In this document: positions 21,901 to 30,613 of the stretch, one piece after another
Layout of the letters: every line of letters starts with the position of its first letter
Numbering within the stretch: the stretch's first letter is position 1
NCBI RefSeq assembly: GCF_014839805.1
Contig: NC_051141.1
Coordinates: forward strand, 20,902,777-20,966,776
Source: Manduca sexta
Taxonomy: Eukaryota; Arthropoda; Insecta; Lepidoptera; Sphingidae
Reading direction: 5' to 3'
Length of the DNA stretch: 64,000 bases
Position numbers and translations under genes: made by a program
Notes under the pieces: generated by a model
What the model saw: the letters and a program-made list of their open reading frames with translations, nothing else
What the model was told of the DNA's origin: nothing
The model's database searches: none

Positions 21901-23885
21901 AAATTTTAAGAAGCTTAGCAAGACAAGGACGCTCGCTACCGGAAGGAAAGACTCCATCAGAGAAAGCAATAATTCAGAAAGTTCGTGCCGATATAGGGCT
22001 ACGTCCTCCGTACAGTGGCTTACCGTCAGAAAAAATTAGAAAAGCGAAAGCAGCTGGTCTGTTGACGCCACTAGAAGGTAAAACACCTGCACAAAAAGAG
22101 AAAATTCTGAAAGGTCTTGCGAAAGCTGGTATACCTCTTCCGGAGGGAAAAACGGATTCAGAAAAAAAATTGATACATAAAGTCCGAGATGAAGTTGGTT
22201 TGCCGCCAGAACCAAAAACTCCGTCTATGCGGGAAAAGCATAGACAAGCTTATGCAGACGGAATTATGACACCATTGGAAGGCAAGCCCCCTGCTGAGAA
22301 GGAAAAGATATTAAAACGAATGCATGATGCTGGCATAACGTTGCCAGAAGGAAAAACACCATCCGAAAAAGAACTGGTACGTAAGGTACGTGCTATGCCG
22401 CGAGCACCATCTATGAGAATACCATCGGCAAAGTTAAAAGCTGCTAAAGCTGCCGGTTTGCTCACTCCAATTGAAGGCAAACCTCCTGCCGAAAAGGAAA
22501 GAATAATTAGAGGATTAGCAGAATCGGGCTTGCCATTACCAGAAGGTAAAACAAAATCAGAAAAGTCCATGATCAAAAAAATAAAGACTGAATATGGCAT
22601 ACCAGCTGCACCCACGACTCCATCAGAACAAGAAGTTTTGCAAAAAGCAAAAGCTGCGGGGTTGTTAACACCACTTTCTGGTAAAACACCAGCTGAGAAA
22701 GAAAGAATACTCAAAGGCTTAGCTGATGCTGGTCTACCTCTGCCTATGGGAAAAACTCCATCGGAAAAAGCGCTAGTCAAAAAAGTTCGAGAAGCATCAG
22801 GATTACCTGCAGAGCCCACACCGTCGGAAAAAGCTGGAAAAATAAGGAAACTAAAAAAGGTTAGGCCTGCGGGGATAACCGAAGAACTCGAGGAAATAAC
22901 GAAAACTACTGTTTGTGAAAAAGCCTGTGGTTGCGACAAAAAGAAGATTAGATTTAAACATAGCTACGTCAAAATTAGAGTCACATCTCCAGATATTTCC
23001 TCTCTATGCCCGTGTCCCGATGAATGTGTTCCAGGAGTTAAACACGGGGTATTTACTGATAATGAAGGGATTAAGGTTACTGTTGGGAGCGCCCTTGGCG
23101 TACCTTTATATCTACAAGAAACACCCAGCAAGATTCCCAACTCTCTATACTTTAACCAACGTTACCATTCTTCAAACTCAATTGACAGCTTCATATCTTC
23201 ATCTAAAGAAGAGCAGGATAAAGCTCCAAAGCTACATAAAGAAATTAAAAGTATATTCCATAGTCCAGTGTACTCGAATAACTCGACGGAGAGCGTCCAA
23301 CATAAACCTAAAAACCTTTATAATGACAAAAGTAAATCCTGCATTTACGATTATACATACCAGCTGAAATCTAAGCTATTGGATGAACACGCTAAAAACA
23401 ATTGGAACACTTCTGAGACTATAAACAGCTTTAGGTCCGTGGAATCTAGTTCATCCGATTCGAACATCTGTTTAAAAACTACGGAGTCTAGTTTTGACTC
23501 GATATTAATTATCAAAACCGAGTCATCGTTGAGTCTTTCGTCGAGTGTTGATGATATTGCCACTATCAGCGTCATATCTATAGACGAGACCAGCAATCCC
23601 TCTCGATGCAGTCATTACTTGTGCTACTCACAATCTGACACTAACTATAGCAACGACAGTTTTGAAGAGAGTGAATACCTTCGAAAATTAGTTGAATACA
23701 GCAAAGAACTGGAAACCAGGTATGAGGATCATTATCATAGCTCCTCCCAATACTGCCATGGTAATCGAGAGGGCAGTAAATCTAATACGGCCAATTTTAC
23801 TGACTTAGAATGTACGTTTAATGAACTTTCTTCCTACTTGGGTTTCATACTTCTACGTAAATTAGAAATGCATTTTGTTGTTTGA
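15906..23885 (+). CDS. Giant Lys/Pro/Glu-rich repeat protein, 2659 aa, single coding exon
   Basis: One uninterrupted 7980-bp frame. Residues 1-200: basic N-terminus with two cysteine clusters (CCCSC near 147-151; CDNCNCILCG near 172-181). Residues about 210-2315: roughly 16 copies of a 132-residue unit, each two related halves of about 66 residues. Each half has three sub-motifs: PSEKLRKAKAAG, LLTPLEGKTPAQKEKILKGL and IPLPEGKTASEKKLIDKVR, often closed by GLPPEPKT. A non-repeat spacer with DECICDI sits near 1667-1720 and a half-size unit near 1985-2035. Residues 2316-2659: Cys patch (CEKACGCDKKK, CPCPDEC) and a long Ser/Asp/Glu-rich tail. No signal peptide or membrane helix. The repeats look like alternating charged helices and Pro-Gly turns, so a fibrous or scaffold role is inferred, not shown. 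Not recognised as a named family; a cytoskeletal or sperm-tail protein is one possibility. Long antisense frames are shadows. Confidence 0.88.
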   Translation: MKEIYSIYNKSSYTAQEESPCNGVENITIIVHKKKYNSHKKRKKIKPYQEPAQLVAVLSRSTIPPKRIKLQKHSSLPTVNRKKKIKLKVRSSDIFPTKNKHPYRSDFIVNTMSERRTSNCMNAFKNPLTQPQWRIYRCQLNAKEESCCCSCNSDAMFEVMKSLYDCYKKKNCDNCNCILCGHLPREERRLGELRKVSGRPSSIAVATVAEKERRKAEVKRLEKEIEGKPPEEKQKILEQAAMSGAPLPEGKSPSEKEMIKTIRTKLGLPQEPKSAADRERMRQAEAAGLIVPLEGKTPAEKEKILRTQAELGIPLPEGRTPSEKALIDKIKTSLPSVTAVHPSKLKKAKEAGFLTPLEGKAPEQKERILKGLAQHGIPLPEGKTASEKKLIEKVRRDVGLPPEPKTPSMKEKHRKAAAAGLLEPLEGKTAAQKEKILTGQAQLGLPLPEGRTPSEKALIEKIKATVKPAPSIPTVGVPSEKLRKAKAAGFLTPLEGKTPAQKEKILKGLAKHGIPLPEGKTASEKKLIDKVRKDMGIPPEPKTRSMKEKHRMAAAAGILTPLEGKSAAQKEKILTAQAELGLPLPEGRTPSEKAIIDKIKATVKPQPSIMVPSEKIRKARAAGLLTPLSGKSPEQKEKILKGLAGHGIPLPEGKTASEKKLIEKVRADMGLPPEPKTPTAKENYKKAIAAGFITPLEGKTQAQKEKILKGQAEMGLPLPEGRTPSEKALIAKVKATTKPPSEILPVAERLKKARAAGLLTPLTGKTPTQKENIIKGLAMQGLPLPEAKTPSEKKIVEKLRADLGLPPEPKTPAEKDRYDKAQAAGLIVPLEGKSPAQKEKILTDIANMGLPLPEGRTPSEKALVSKVKAARRGPPLAGVPSERLKKAKAAGLITPLEGKTPEQREDIIKGLAMHGIPLPEAQTASEKKLIDKVRGELGLPPEPKTAAEKEKYAKAMAAGVILPLEGKSPAEKEKILNDMADMGLSLPEGRTPSEKAIVAKVKAAPRHPMVHSEKLRKARAAGLMTPLEGKSPAQKEKILKGLAMHGIPLPEGKTSSEKKLVDQVRKDLGLPPEPKTAAEKENYARGVAAGIIVPLEGKTAAQKKKILSDMADAGIPLPEGRTPSEKALVAKVKAAPRAPPIPSERLKKAKAAGLLTPLEGKSPAQKEKILKGLAMHGIPLPEGHTSSDKKLVEKVRGELGLPPEPKTSEERVNFAKAMAAGVIVPLEGKTPAEKEKILTDMADMGVPLPEGRTASEKALVAKVKAAPRAPRIPSEKLKKAKAAGLLTPLEGKSPAQKEKIIKGLAMHGIPLPEGKTASEKKLINKVRGQLGLPPEPKTPSEKEKFAKAHAAGLIVPLEGKSPAEKEKILRGMADMGIPLPVGRTPSEKALVARVKAAPRALSILGPPSERLRKAKAAGLVTPLEGKTPEQKEKIVKGLAMHGVPLPEAKTPSEKKMFEKLRTDLGLPPEPKTPEDKENYARAQAAGLIVPLEGKTPAQKEKILKGMVHMGVPLPAGRTPSEKSLIARVKAAARAPSLAGVPSEKLRKARAAGLLTPLEGKTPDQKEKILKGLAMHGVPLPTAKTPAEKKIMDKVRADLGLPPTPKTAADKERYGKAAAAGILVPLEGKTPQEKEKILRAQAEMGIPLPEGRTPSEKAMIQTIKATVPKRKSIRPVLPPDEAKKLEEKTAKVITEGEGPSDECICDILTPESERRVSRPPVRITSEKLRAAKAAGLLTPLEGKTPEQKEKIMKGLAKHGLPLPEGKTASEKKLVEKVRADLGLPPEPKTATLKDRYAKAQATGLITPLEGKSHAQKEKILRGQAELGLPLPEGRTPSEKALINKVRATVGLPPSAITIPSEKLRKARAAGLLTPLEGKTPQQKERILKGRVAAGLPLPEGITASDKKLIKKVKAETGYITPIGKTPSEKEILKKAQAAGLLTPLEGKSKAQKKKIIQERIAAGLPIPEGATPSDKDMIKKLVAAAPPPSLEGKSPAEKEKILRSLARQGRSLPEGKTPSEKAIIQKVRADIGLRPPYSGLPSEKIRKAKAAGLLTPLEGKTPAQKEKILKGLAKAGIPLPEGKTDSEKKLIHKVRDEVGLPPEPKTPSMREKHRQAYADGIMTPLEGKPPAEKEKILKRMHDAGITLPEGKTPSEKELVRKVRAMPRAPSMRIPSAKLKAAKAAGLLTPIEGKPPAEKERIIRGLAESGLPLPEGKTKSEKSMIKKIKTEYGIPAAPTTPSEQEVLQKAKAAGLLTPLSGKTPAEKERILKGLADAGLPLPMGKTPSEKALVKKVREASGLPAEPTPSEKAGKIRKLKKVRPAGITEELEEITKTTVCEKACGCDKKKIRFKHSYVKIRVTSPDISSLCPCPDECVPGVKHGVFTDNEGIKVTVGSALGVPLYLQETPSKIPNSLYFNQRYHSSNSIDSFISSSKEEQDKAPKLHKEIKSIFHSPVYSNNSTESVQHKPKNLYNDKSKSCIYDYTYQLKSKLLDEHAKNNWNTSETINSFRSVESSSSDSNICLKTTESSFDSILIIKTESSLSLSSSVDDIATISVISIDETSNPSRCSHYLCYSQSDTNYSNDSFEESEYLRKLVEYSKELETRYEDHYHSSSQYCHGNREGSKSNTANFTDLECTFNELSSYLGFILLRKLEMHFVV

Positions 23886-23999
23886 TAAACAGCAGTAAGA
23901 CCAATAGCAATCTAGTTAACCATGTAATAGAGCAGAACCATCTTTTCTGAGTCACTGCTATGTCGATTACCAGGGCAGAATAGATGAATGTGTTATTAT

Positions 24000-24150
24000 T
24001 AGCTTTTGCTTGCACTTCCTCACGCAAAAAAGATTTCCGGGATAAAATTCCCGCTATTTTCCCGAGGTAAGAAGTAATTAACTATCTCTATACCAAATTT
24101 TATCGAATTTGGTGTAAATCAGCTATGGAACCATAACAGATAGACAAGCA
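24000..24150 (-). mobile_element. Helitron 3'-end fragment
   Basis: Starts TTAGCTTTTGCTTGC and continues with the TTCCGGGATAAAATTCCCG body of the 35858-36393 Helitron family in inverted orientation. It lies between the two tandem repeat/Cys genes. Confidence 0.6.
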
Positions 24151-24704
24151 GTTACATCGCATTTATGAGTACGGATCACTGTTATAAAGTCATGAAAGGT
24201 TCAAACAAGGCCGTGGTTAAGACACTCCCCCTAGCTAACGGCCTTGAACTTTCCTCTATACATTTTCTGCGCAAGAGTTACGGGAATATGCAAAGACTTA
24301 CGAATAACAGTCTTAGGTCACTTTAAAAATTGTTACAACGAAATATTCCTTATGTAATTGCCTATTTAATAGTGTTGGTAACATATTAAAATGATGTACT
24401 TCAGGAGTTGCACGGAATCACTAGTTATAAAGGCATTTTATTGTGCAACAAAAATAATGATACAATATCCAAATTACAACAAAATAATAAACTACCAAAG
24501 TTAAGATAATATATTGTAGGAATATGAGATTTATTTTTTAAAATATAAGTTACCTAAATTTCGAGTAGGTTCGAACAATATAGTTATCTCAATCTCGTTG
24601 GCGACAAAACCTTAACCTAAATATTCATTTTCAGTAACAGAAACATTTACAAACACACAGGAAGAACTGGCCATCGTAAATTAAGTGACATAGTTATATT
24701 CAGA
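24151..24704 (+). other. Intergenic / 5' UTR region of the Cys-Pro-rich gene
   Basis: No coding exon. Acceptor-like sites TTCATTTTCAG (ending 24633) and TATATTCAG (ending 24703, one base before the ATG) suggest a 5' UTR intron. The second site could also take a splice from the preceding gene. Confidence 0.4.
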
Positions 24705-27700
24705 ATGTCTCATTCAAACGTGAAAGCTAGTGACAAAGATTCACACAAGAAGGCAGAATCACACAAGGATCCTATAGTTGTAATAAGTTATCTAAATAGC
24801 GATCAGGACGTTACCGGTTTGGTGGACGAGATCATCTCGCAAAAGCTCGTGTCCGATACGTCGTCGATCTTCGTGGTTGTGCCGACGACTGATAAGGACC
24901 CAGCCGAGACTCGATTTAGCTCTACGATATGCATCGAGATGTCTGAATATGCACATAAATGGAACAATGGAGTCATTATACGAGATGTCTGTAAGTTTTT
25001 TCGTAGAATACAGGTAGACAAATGATTTAATTAACCTTTTACGAAAACCTAGGTACGCAATAGATGGGGAAATTGAGAAGTTGTGTATTTTTGGCCGCTC
25101 GGCACATTTACCCTAAATCGGAAGCTTGGGATTTTAGGTTTGTGCTCTATGAGACTGACTACAAGGTCGACCGGACTAATGCAAGCGATATAATAATGTT
25201 CCTACACCATATAAATGGATTTTTAATTAATTTATAGAAAATCCTAATCGATTTAAAAGCAGTAGCCGATATTTCTAAATCAATTTTGTTTGTGTTCTAC
25301 AGATCAACCAAACAACAGAATAACAACACAGGGATTCAAAATCTCGTCGAAAGGGAAAAGACATACAATTCGGGAAAACTCTCAAGATAAAGTGTGTCAA
25401 GCCAAACTGAAGAGAAAGGTGAACTGCCGCGTTGCGAGCATGGACACCACGTCCGACAGGCCTTGCTGTTGTCCTGTGAACGGCGACGAGTCATCGAGAC
25501 TTCGCACAGAGTTGCACTGCGTAGCCAGTGTTGTCTCGGAAGTTATCACACCCCTTATTGCTAAGCAGGGAGTAGCACAAGGTAACATCGTTAAACATGC
25601 ATTAAACGTACAACGTACTTTTGTAGCCAATGTTACTACTAGACATAACAAGACTTGTAGCATGTCTCAGGATGGCGAGCGGAGTGGAACACCAAACAAT
25701 ACTTTGCAATTCAAGGTGTTGGATGGTGTTTTTACTGTTTATGGGCCGTCGTATCACTTACCATTAGGTGAACCGCAAGCTCTTCTCCTCATTCAAAGAA
25801 TTAAAAAAGAAAACACTCGCGCTGGTTTCAAAACCTTTACATTATCTTTACATGATATCAGGTCTTAGTCACGAAGCCTACGCCAACGCCCCAAGGATGA
25901 ACCTGAGTATCAAACCATCCCGACGAGTCCCGAGGGATCCTACGCCGGTCAGACACTGCATTGTACCGAGCTGCTCGGGGCACAACACCTGTCATGACGT
26001 GTCTAGGTTCGGACGGAAGGCGGCACCGCCTACGTATCACAATCAGTCATGCGGCCCTGAAGAGCCGAATGTGTCTCACGATAAGAGAGGGTTTTGTCTT
26101 GTTTCACCTCCAACACCTAAAAGTGAGTTTTTCGTTGTAAAGAATGTACATGTGGTACAGTTGATGGTTGAATGAATACTCTGTTGCATAAATATATTGT
26201 CTTAATTAATAATGCTTTCATGTACGTGTTTAGTATGAAAAGGCAGTGGTATCATCCTAGACGAAATCTCGCTATAAACTTAGCACAATATTGTCAGTAG
26301 GATATTAGTGACGAAGAGTCCATATAATTTGATACCTGCCGGCTTCCGTTGCGTAATTCATGTAAAATCTAATTATTATTTGAACGATTTGCGTACTGCA
26401 TTAATGCATACTAGAACCTACCTTTGGACTGAGTGGTACCATATTTCTAAGAAGCCCATTAGGTCAAAATCCTATTTACTCCCGTGGCGCCATATAATTT
26501 AAGCAAAAAAAAATATGTTAGTAAGATCAAGTAACAAATTGAGCATAACAGTCTAAAATATAACATAACTCTTCAGTTTAAATTTTTCAGTAAGGACGCA
26601 ACCCGCAGCTTGTGGACTGGACAGCTTGCCGGTCATCACGCCGAGAAGTAAGTATAACCAAATGTAGAGAAGTACGTTGTCGTTCAGAGGTCAAAATTCG
26701 GCCGTTGAATTTAATTTACATAATTTTTATACATAATACTTACATATAACTAGTTGACCCGACAGACGTTGTCCCGTCTTAATTATGAATTTGCAGCTCG
26801 CATTCTGTCAATCGCTGACAGTTATTTCAAACAATTGACAGTTATATAAAATTAATATTTTGGTTAAGTTTTCTTAAATTTTATAATTTTCCGCGCAATT
26901 TTTTGTTTTTTTTTTCTTTCGTAAGAACCTTATCCTGACAATAACCAACACAACAAAAAAGTGAAATTGGTCCAGCCGTTCACGCGTGATGGCGTGACCA
27001 AAGGAAATAGGGATTCATTTTTATATATATAGATATACATAAGTTTTATTTTTCTGTAATTGTCCTGTATATAAATTTTAATTATTCTCAATCTCATTCT
27101 TCTCCGTACACCATGTCCTGACTGCCGATAGAAAGTAATGTTTTTCTCTCAGATGACGTCACTGTCTAATGGAATATACGACTATAAAATATTTACGTCG
27201 CAAAGAGTGATTAACCCGGTGATCGTTGCTAGGTAATTACGAACATTACTGTCATTATCGGCTGAAAATACCACAGAATTTAAACACTTAAAAGAGAGAC
27301 TCGTGATGAAACAAAATCTTGTTTTAGTACATTATTATATTGGGTGATACGTTTATCAGACAAAATAATAAAAAGCACTGAAAAAATATTTAAATTATAT
27401 TTTAGAAATAAGAAAATTAAGATAATTTTAAACTTTAAGGCGATACCTCAAGGTCCATTTTCATACATTTTGTTTCGGCTTTAATCTGGGTAACTAAACA
27501 AACAGAAATATCCATGATTATTAATTATTTTTACATTTTTCTTTCAACTGCGAGAACTAATCACTATTTAGACGTGAATTTAAATTCTTTACTTGCCAAT
27601 ACTTGTTTAGTTACCCAGATTAAAGGCGAAACAAAATGTATGAAAATGAACCTTGAGGTATCGCCTTAAGTATCACTTATCAAACCTAAATATAGAAATA

Positions 27701-29983
27701 TTGAAATTGAAACAATTTTTAAATTGTACTATTCCTCAAAGAAAATAAAAAATAAAAGTAAATAAAACTATTAGAACCAAAACTGAAAAGAAACCATCGT
27801 CTCATCAATGCGTCCTAACATTAATCATATATTATAATATTAACATCACAACCCAATATTATACTGCTACCAGGTAATTTTTATTCATTTTTACTTCAAA
27901 TGTCCGGCATTCTTAAACAACAAAATACAATTAATATAGTTCGAAGGTTAAACGGCTCAAATGACGTAAGAACACTTACTGAAAAGTACTAAAAGGGAGA
28001 ACTGCCAGAAGAGATACCGAAAGTAAAACTTGCAACTTCTGTGTTATTATTTACCCGCTATCGACGTACGCCGACTTGAAATCTGGTAAACGTCACAAAT
28101 TATAATAAGCCTTGGAATTCAGTAGAAAGGGTACCTACCTAAATGTCAAGAAACAGAAGAGTTGAAATACAGACACAATATTTTATCTGGGATTATTATA
28201 CCCGCGAAAGAATGGCAACGCTCGATACGCCCCCGATGCCCTACTTTTACATATTGCAATATTTGAAATGTGAATTGCAAAATGTATACACCAACAGATT
28301 TTAATTATTAAAAAAATAACACTATGTAATACCATTACTGAACACATTTTTGACAAAAGAAAACAATATACGACGCAAAATTATTCCTATTATAAGATAA
28401 TATTTGGTCAAAAGTTACATTGATTATGAAAATACTGGTTTTCGAGTATCCATCAATCAATTCACTTAAAATTACTATTCGAACTGTAGATGTGACATAA
28501 AAAGTGTAAGTTTCAAACAAAATAAATATCAATAATAAATTATTTGACCTCATTCGACTTACTACTAGGTCCTCTAAAAAAATTTATTGCCGCGGCAACA
28601 TTAAACTTCTAGTCAGAAATATACTTACGCTTATGCCTTATTCACACTAAACTACAACATAATCAGATAAAAAGCAGGATTTTTAATAAACATATTCGTT
28701 ATTTGTTGTCTTTTGGCGCAATGTTAGCAAAGGTATTTAAAACCGAGTATCTATGTGGTTTCATCTATTGACGCAATCTCAAAATGACTCTATATAAACA
28801 AAAATTCGGACTGCACAATAATAATGTCTTACCTCTTCTAAATACGCCCTTTCTGTTTGTTTTTTTTATTAAAGACTTTTGACATGAATATTGCTAGTAT
28901 ATCAAGGGTATAATTAAACAAAATACTTAATAATTATTTTTCATTATAGTTCGTCCGTCTTGGGGCACCTGCGGGACGTGCGGTTCGTGCGGCCAGCCCA
29001 CCATGGTCAAGGGCAAACTGGTGAATTGCCCGTGTAAAGGGAACGAGAAGAAACCGAAAATTCTACTGCCACGCGACTGTGGAGAGCCCACGCCACCCTG
29101 TGTCACTGACACTATCGAAGACACCAAATCCGTCAGCTGCCAATGTTGTTTCTGTGAAGAAGAACCAGTTACGTGCCCACCGCCACCCTGTGAAGCGCCC
29201 AAACCGATCATCAAATGCCCAATACCAATGTCGTGTGAAGAACCAAAACCAATTGTTATCACATGCCCGCCACCACCACCTCCTTGTGCAGAGCCAAAAC
29301 CAATCGCAATTTGTCCACCTCCTACTCCATGTGGAGAGCCAAAATCAATTATCAAATGTAAAAAATCAATTCCCTGTGGAGGTAAAAAACAAACTATCAC
29401 GTTCCAACCCCCAATTCCACTGCCAGAGTCGCCTAGAAAACCTTGTCTGTGCAGTGACAAAAAGAAAAGAAAGAAGGTTATATGCGAATGTCCACAGGTT
29501 GAAGAGTTGCCACCTGAAGAAGAAGAAATACCGGAACCTGAACCGCCGAGCGAGAGAGAGATATTAAAAATGAAGTCCGACTTGACGCAAACCACATCTG
29601 GTTTTAAACTACATAAAAAGGGAAAGCCGCCACCTGAGGAGCAATTGAGTTTTGAAGAAGCGTTAAGTTATTATAAAGCGTTCGCTGAACTGGAAACCCT
29701 TGACAAGGAGAGTTGCACTTGTGATGACTCTCCTCCGCCAAAAAAAGAGGTTGAATGTGAATGTCCGGAGCAGATTGAATATTATGAGCCTTCGCTATCG
29801 TTACACGAAACTATAGCAGAAGAACAATTGAAAGGGTTAAAATTCGCCATAGGAGGCAAAGGTTCAGGTTCAAAAGGCCTTGACGGGATTTGCTGTTTTG
29901 ATATGATTCAACAGGATTCAGCAAACCATAATTTTAGTAAATTATTCATCACCACGCCATCTATTGAAGTTACACAGAACTAG
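24705..29983 (+). CDS. Cys/Pro-rich protein, 5 coding exons, 638 aa
   Basis: Exons 24705-24990, 25303-25581, 25862-26122, 26591-26647 and 28950-29983 (stop). Every junction has GT/AG borders and all four introns interrupt after codon position 1, so the joined frame is 1917 nt. Residues 1-95: a folded-looking start (PIVVISYLNSDQDVTGLVDE). Exon 2 holds a cysteine motif (RPCCCPVNGDE...LHC) resembling CCCSCNSD...LYDC in the upstream giant protein. Exon 3 has spaced cysteines (CIVPSCSGHNTC). The last exon starts with a TCGTCGSCGQP cluster, then about five tandem 14-16-residue units of the form CPPPxCxEPKPIxI (29170-29400). A Lys/Glu-rich region and two more Cys groups follow (SCTCDD, ECECPEQ). No signal peptide or transmembrane segment. 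Family not recognised; a structural protein is inferred from composition and from the neighbour. A variant polyadenylation signal ATTAAA lies at 30076. Confidence 0.82.
25612..25800 (+). repeat. Non-LTR retrotransposon 3' end / SINE-like family, copy 2
   Basis: Fills most of the 280-bp intron 2 of the Cys/Pro-rich gene. It has ATGTCTCAGGATGGCGAGCG and CTTACCATTAGGTGAACCGC, matching the copies at 4098, 39905 and 51060. Its frame happens to stay open, producing a misleading read-through ORF from exon 2. Confidence 0.75.
26750..27033 (-). mobile_element. Non-autonomous Helitron, short family, copy in intron 4
   Basis: Minus-strand element with 5' TCTATATATATAAAAATGAA and 3' GACAACGTCTGTCGGGTCAA then CTAG, followed by T. 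The 3' hairpin (GACA...TGTC) is a few bases before the end. About 284 bp; same family as 49690-49976 and 53340-53602. Confidence 0.82.
27439..27665. mobile_element. TTAA-flanked MITE with long inverted repeats
   Basis: Arms of about 65 bp (start GGCGATACCTCAAGG; end CCTTGAGGTATCGCC) are nearly perfect inverted copies, separated by about 95 bp. TTAA occurs at both borders (27435-27438, 27666-27669), fitting a piggyBac-type or other TTAA-specific transposase. Lies in intron 4 of the Cys/Pro-rich gene. Confidence 0.78.
27670..28949. other. Remainder of intron 4, no further feature seen
   Basis: AT-rich intronic sequence with no supported exon, repeat ends or RNA gene up to the acceptor TCATTATAG ending at 28949. 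Confidence 0.4.
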
Positions 29984-30530
29984 TTGATAAATTATTTTGT
30001 ATACAATAATTATCCTTGTGTTCATAATAATTGTCTGTCCATTTTGTTATCGTGATTATTATACAAATAGTTATTATTAAAAAGCTATGAAAATTTTATT
30101 AATTAAATCATTTCATATGAAAATGTGTTTTATTTCATAGTTCGATAAACAATGCACCTATTACAAATACATAATACATTCCAAAAGGTTTGTGAATATT
30201 GAAATAATATTTCCAATGGTATCCAATTCTCTCAATGAGAATTTTCTTCCAAGAAATAACAATATCAACGTACTTTTAACGGATAATCATTTATGCTAAT
30301 AAAATGAGATATTTGATATGCAACGCAGTTATTTTTCATAATCATTGATTTTTACCTGCGCATAATGGATTTTACAATTTAATATCTATCTTTCTCATTT
30401 TTTCATATGCGCACACCGTCATTATAGAAAAGGATGGCAATTCATAACTTATTTTATTGGCAACATTATAATGTTTTTATGAGATACTCATGAAGTGAAA
30501 AAAGATCGCATAACAAATTTTTTCGCGGCA
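29984..30530. other. 3' flank of the Cys/Pro-rich gene
   Basis: AT-rich, with ATTAAA at 30076 as the likely polyadenylation signal. No gene or repeat recognised. Confidence 0.4.
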
Positions 30531-30611
30531 TCCCCGCACACTTGTCAATCGTGTAGCTGGCGAGACATTTTTGAATTTTTATTTTTAACTTGTTTTCAGT
30601 GTTTTACTAGG
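30531..30611 (+). promoter_or_regulatory. RCC2: Candidate non-coding first exon of RCC2
   Basis: A locally GC-richer block (CGCGGCATCCCCGCACACTT) ends in the very strong donor TAGG|GTAAGTAAG at 30612. RCC2 has an acceptor (TTGTTATAG) ending six bases before its ATG, so it must have an upstream 5' UTR exon. This is the best candidate seen, giving an 8.2-kb first intron. The link is inferred from splice signals and position only; the exon start is approximate. Confidence 0.35.
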
Positions 30612-30613
30612 GT

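Noticed and set aside
15906..23885. CRISPR-like or satellite interpretation of the ~396-bp periodicity
   Set aside because: Unit length varies, nucleotide identity between units is moderate, and the frame never breaks over 8 kb. The periodicity is that of a protein repeat.
25582..25868. Read-through extension of exon 2 of the Cys/Pro-rich gene
   Set aside because: The extension is a retroposon copy present elsewhere in the window; a donor at 25582 and acceptor at 25861 remove it in phase.
26308..26502. 64-codon plus-strand frame in intron 3 of the Cys/Pro-rich gene
   Set aside because: AT-ending codons, no domain, and bordered by introns that splice cleanly without it.
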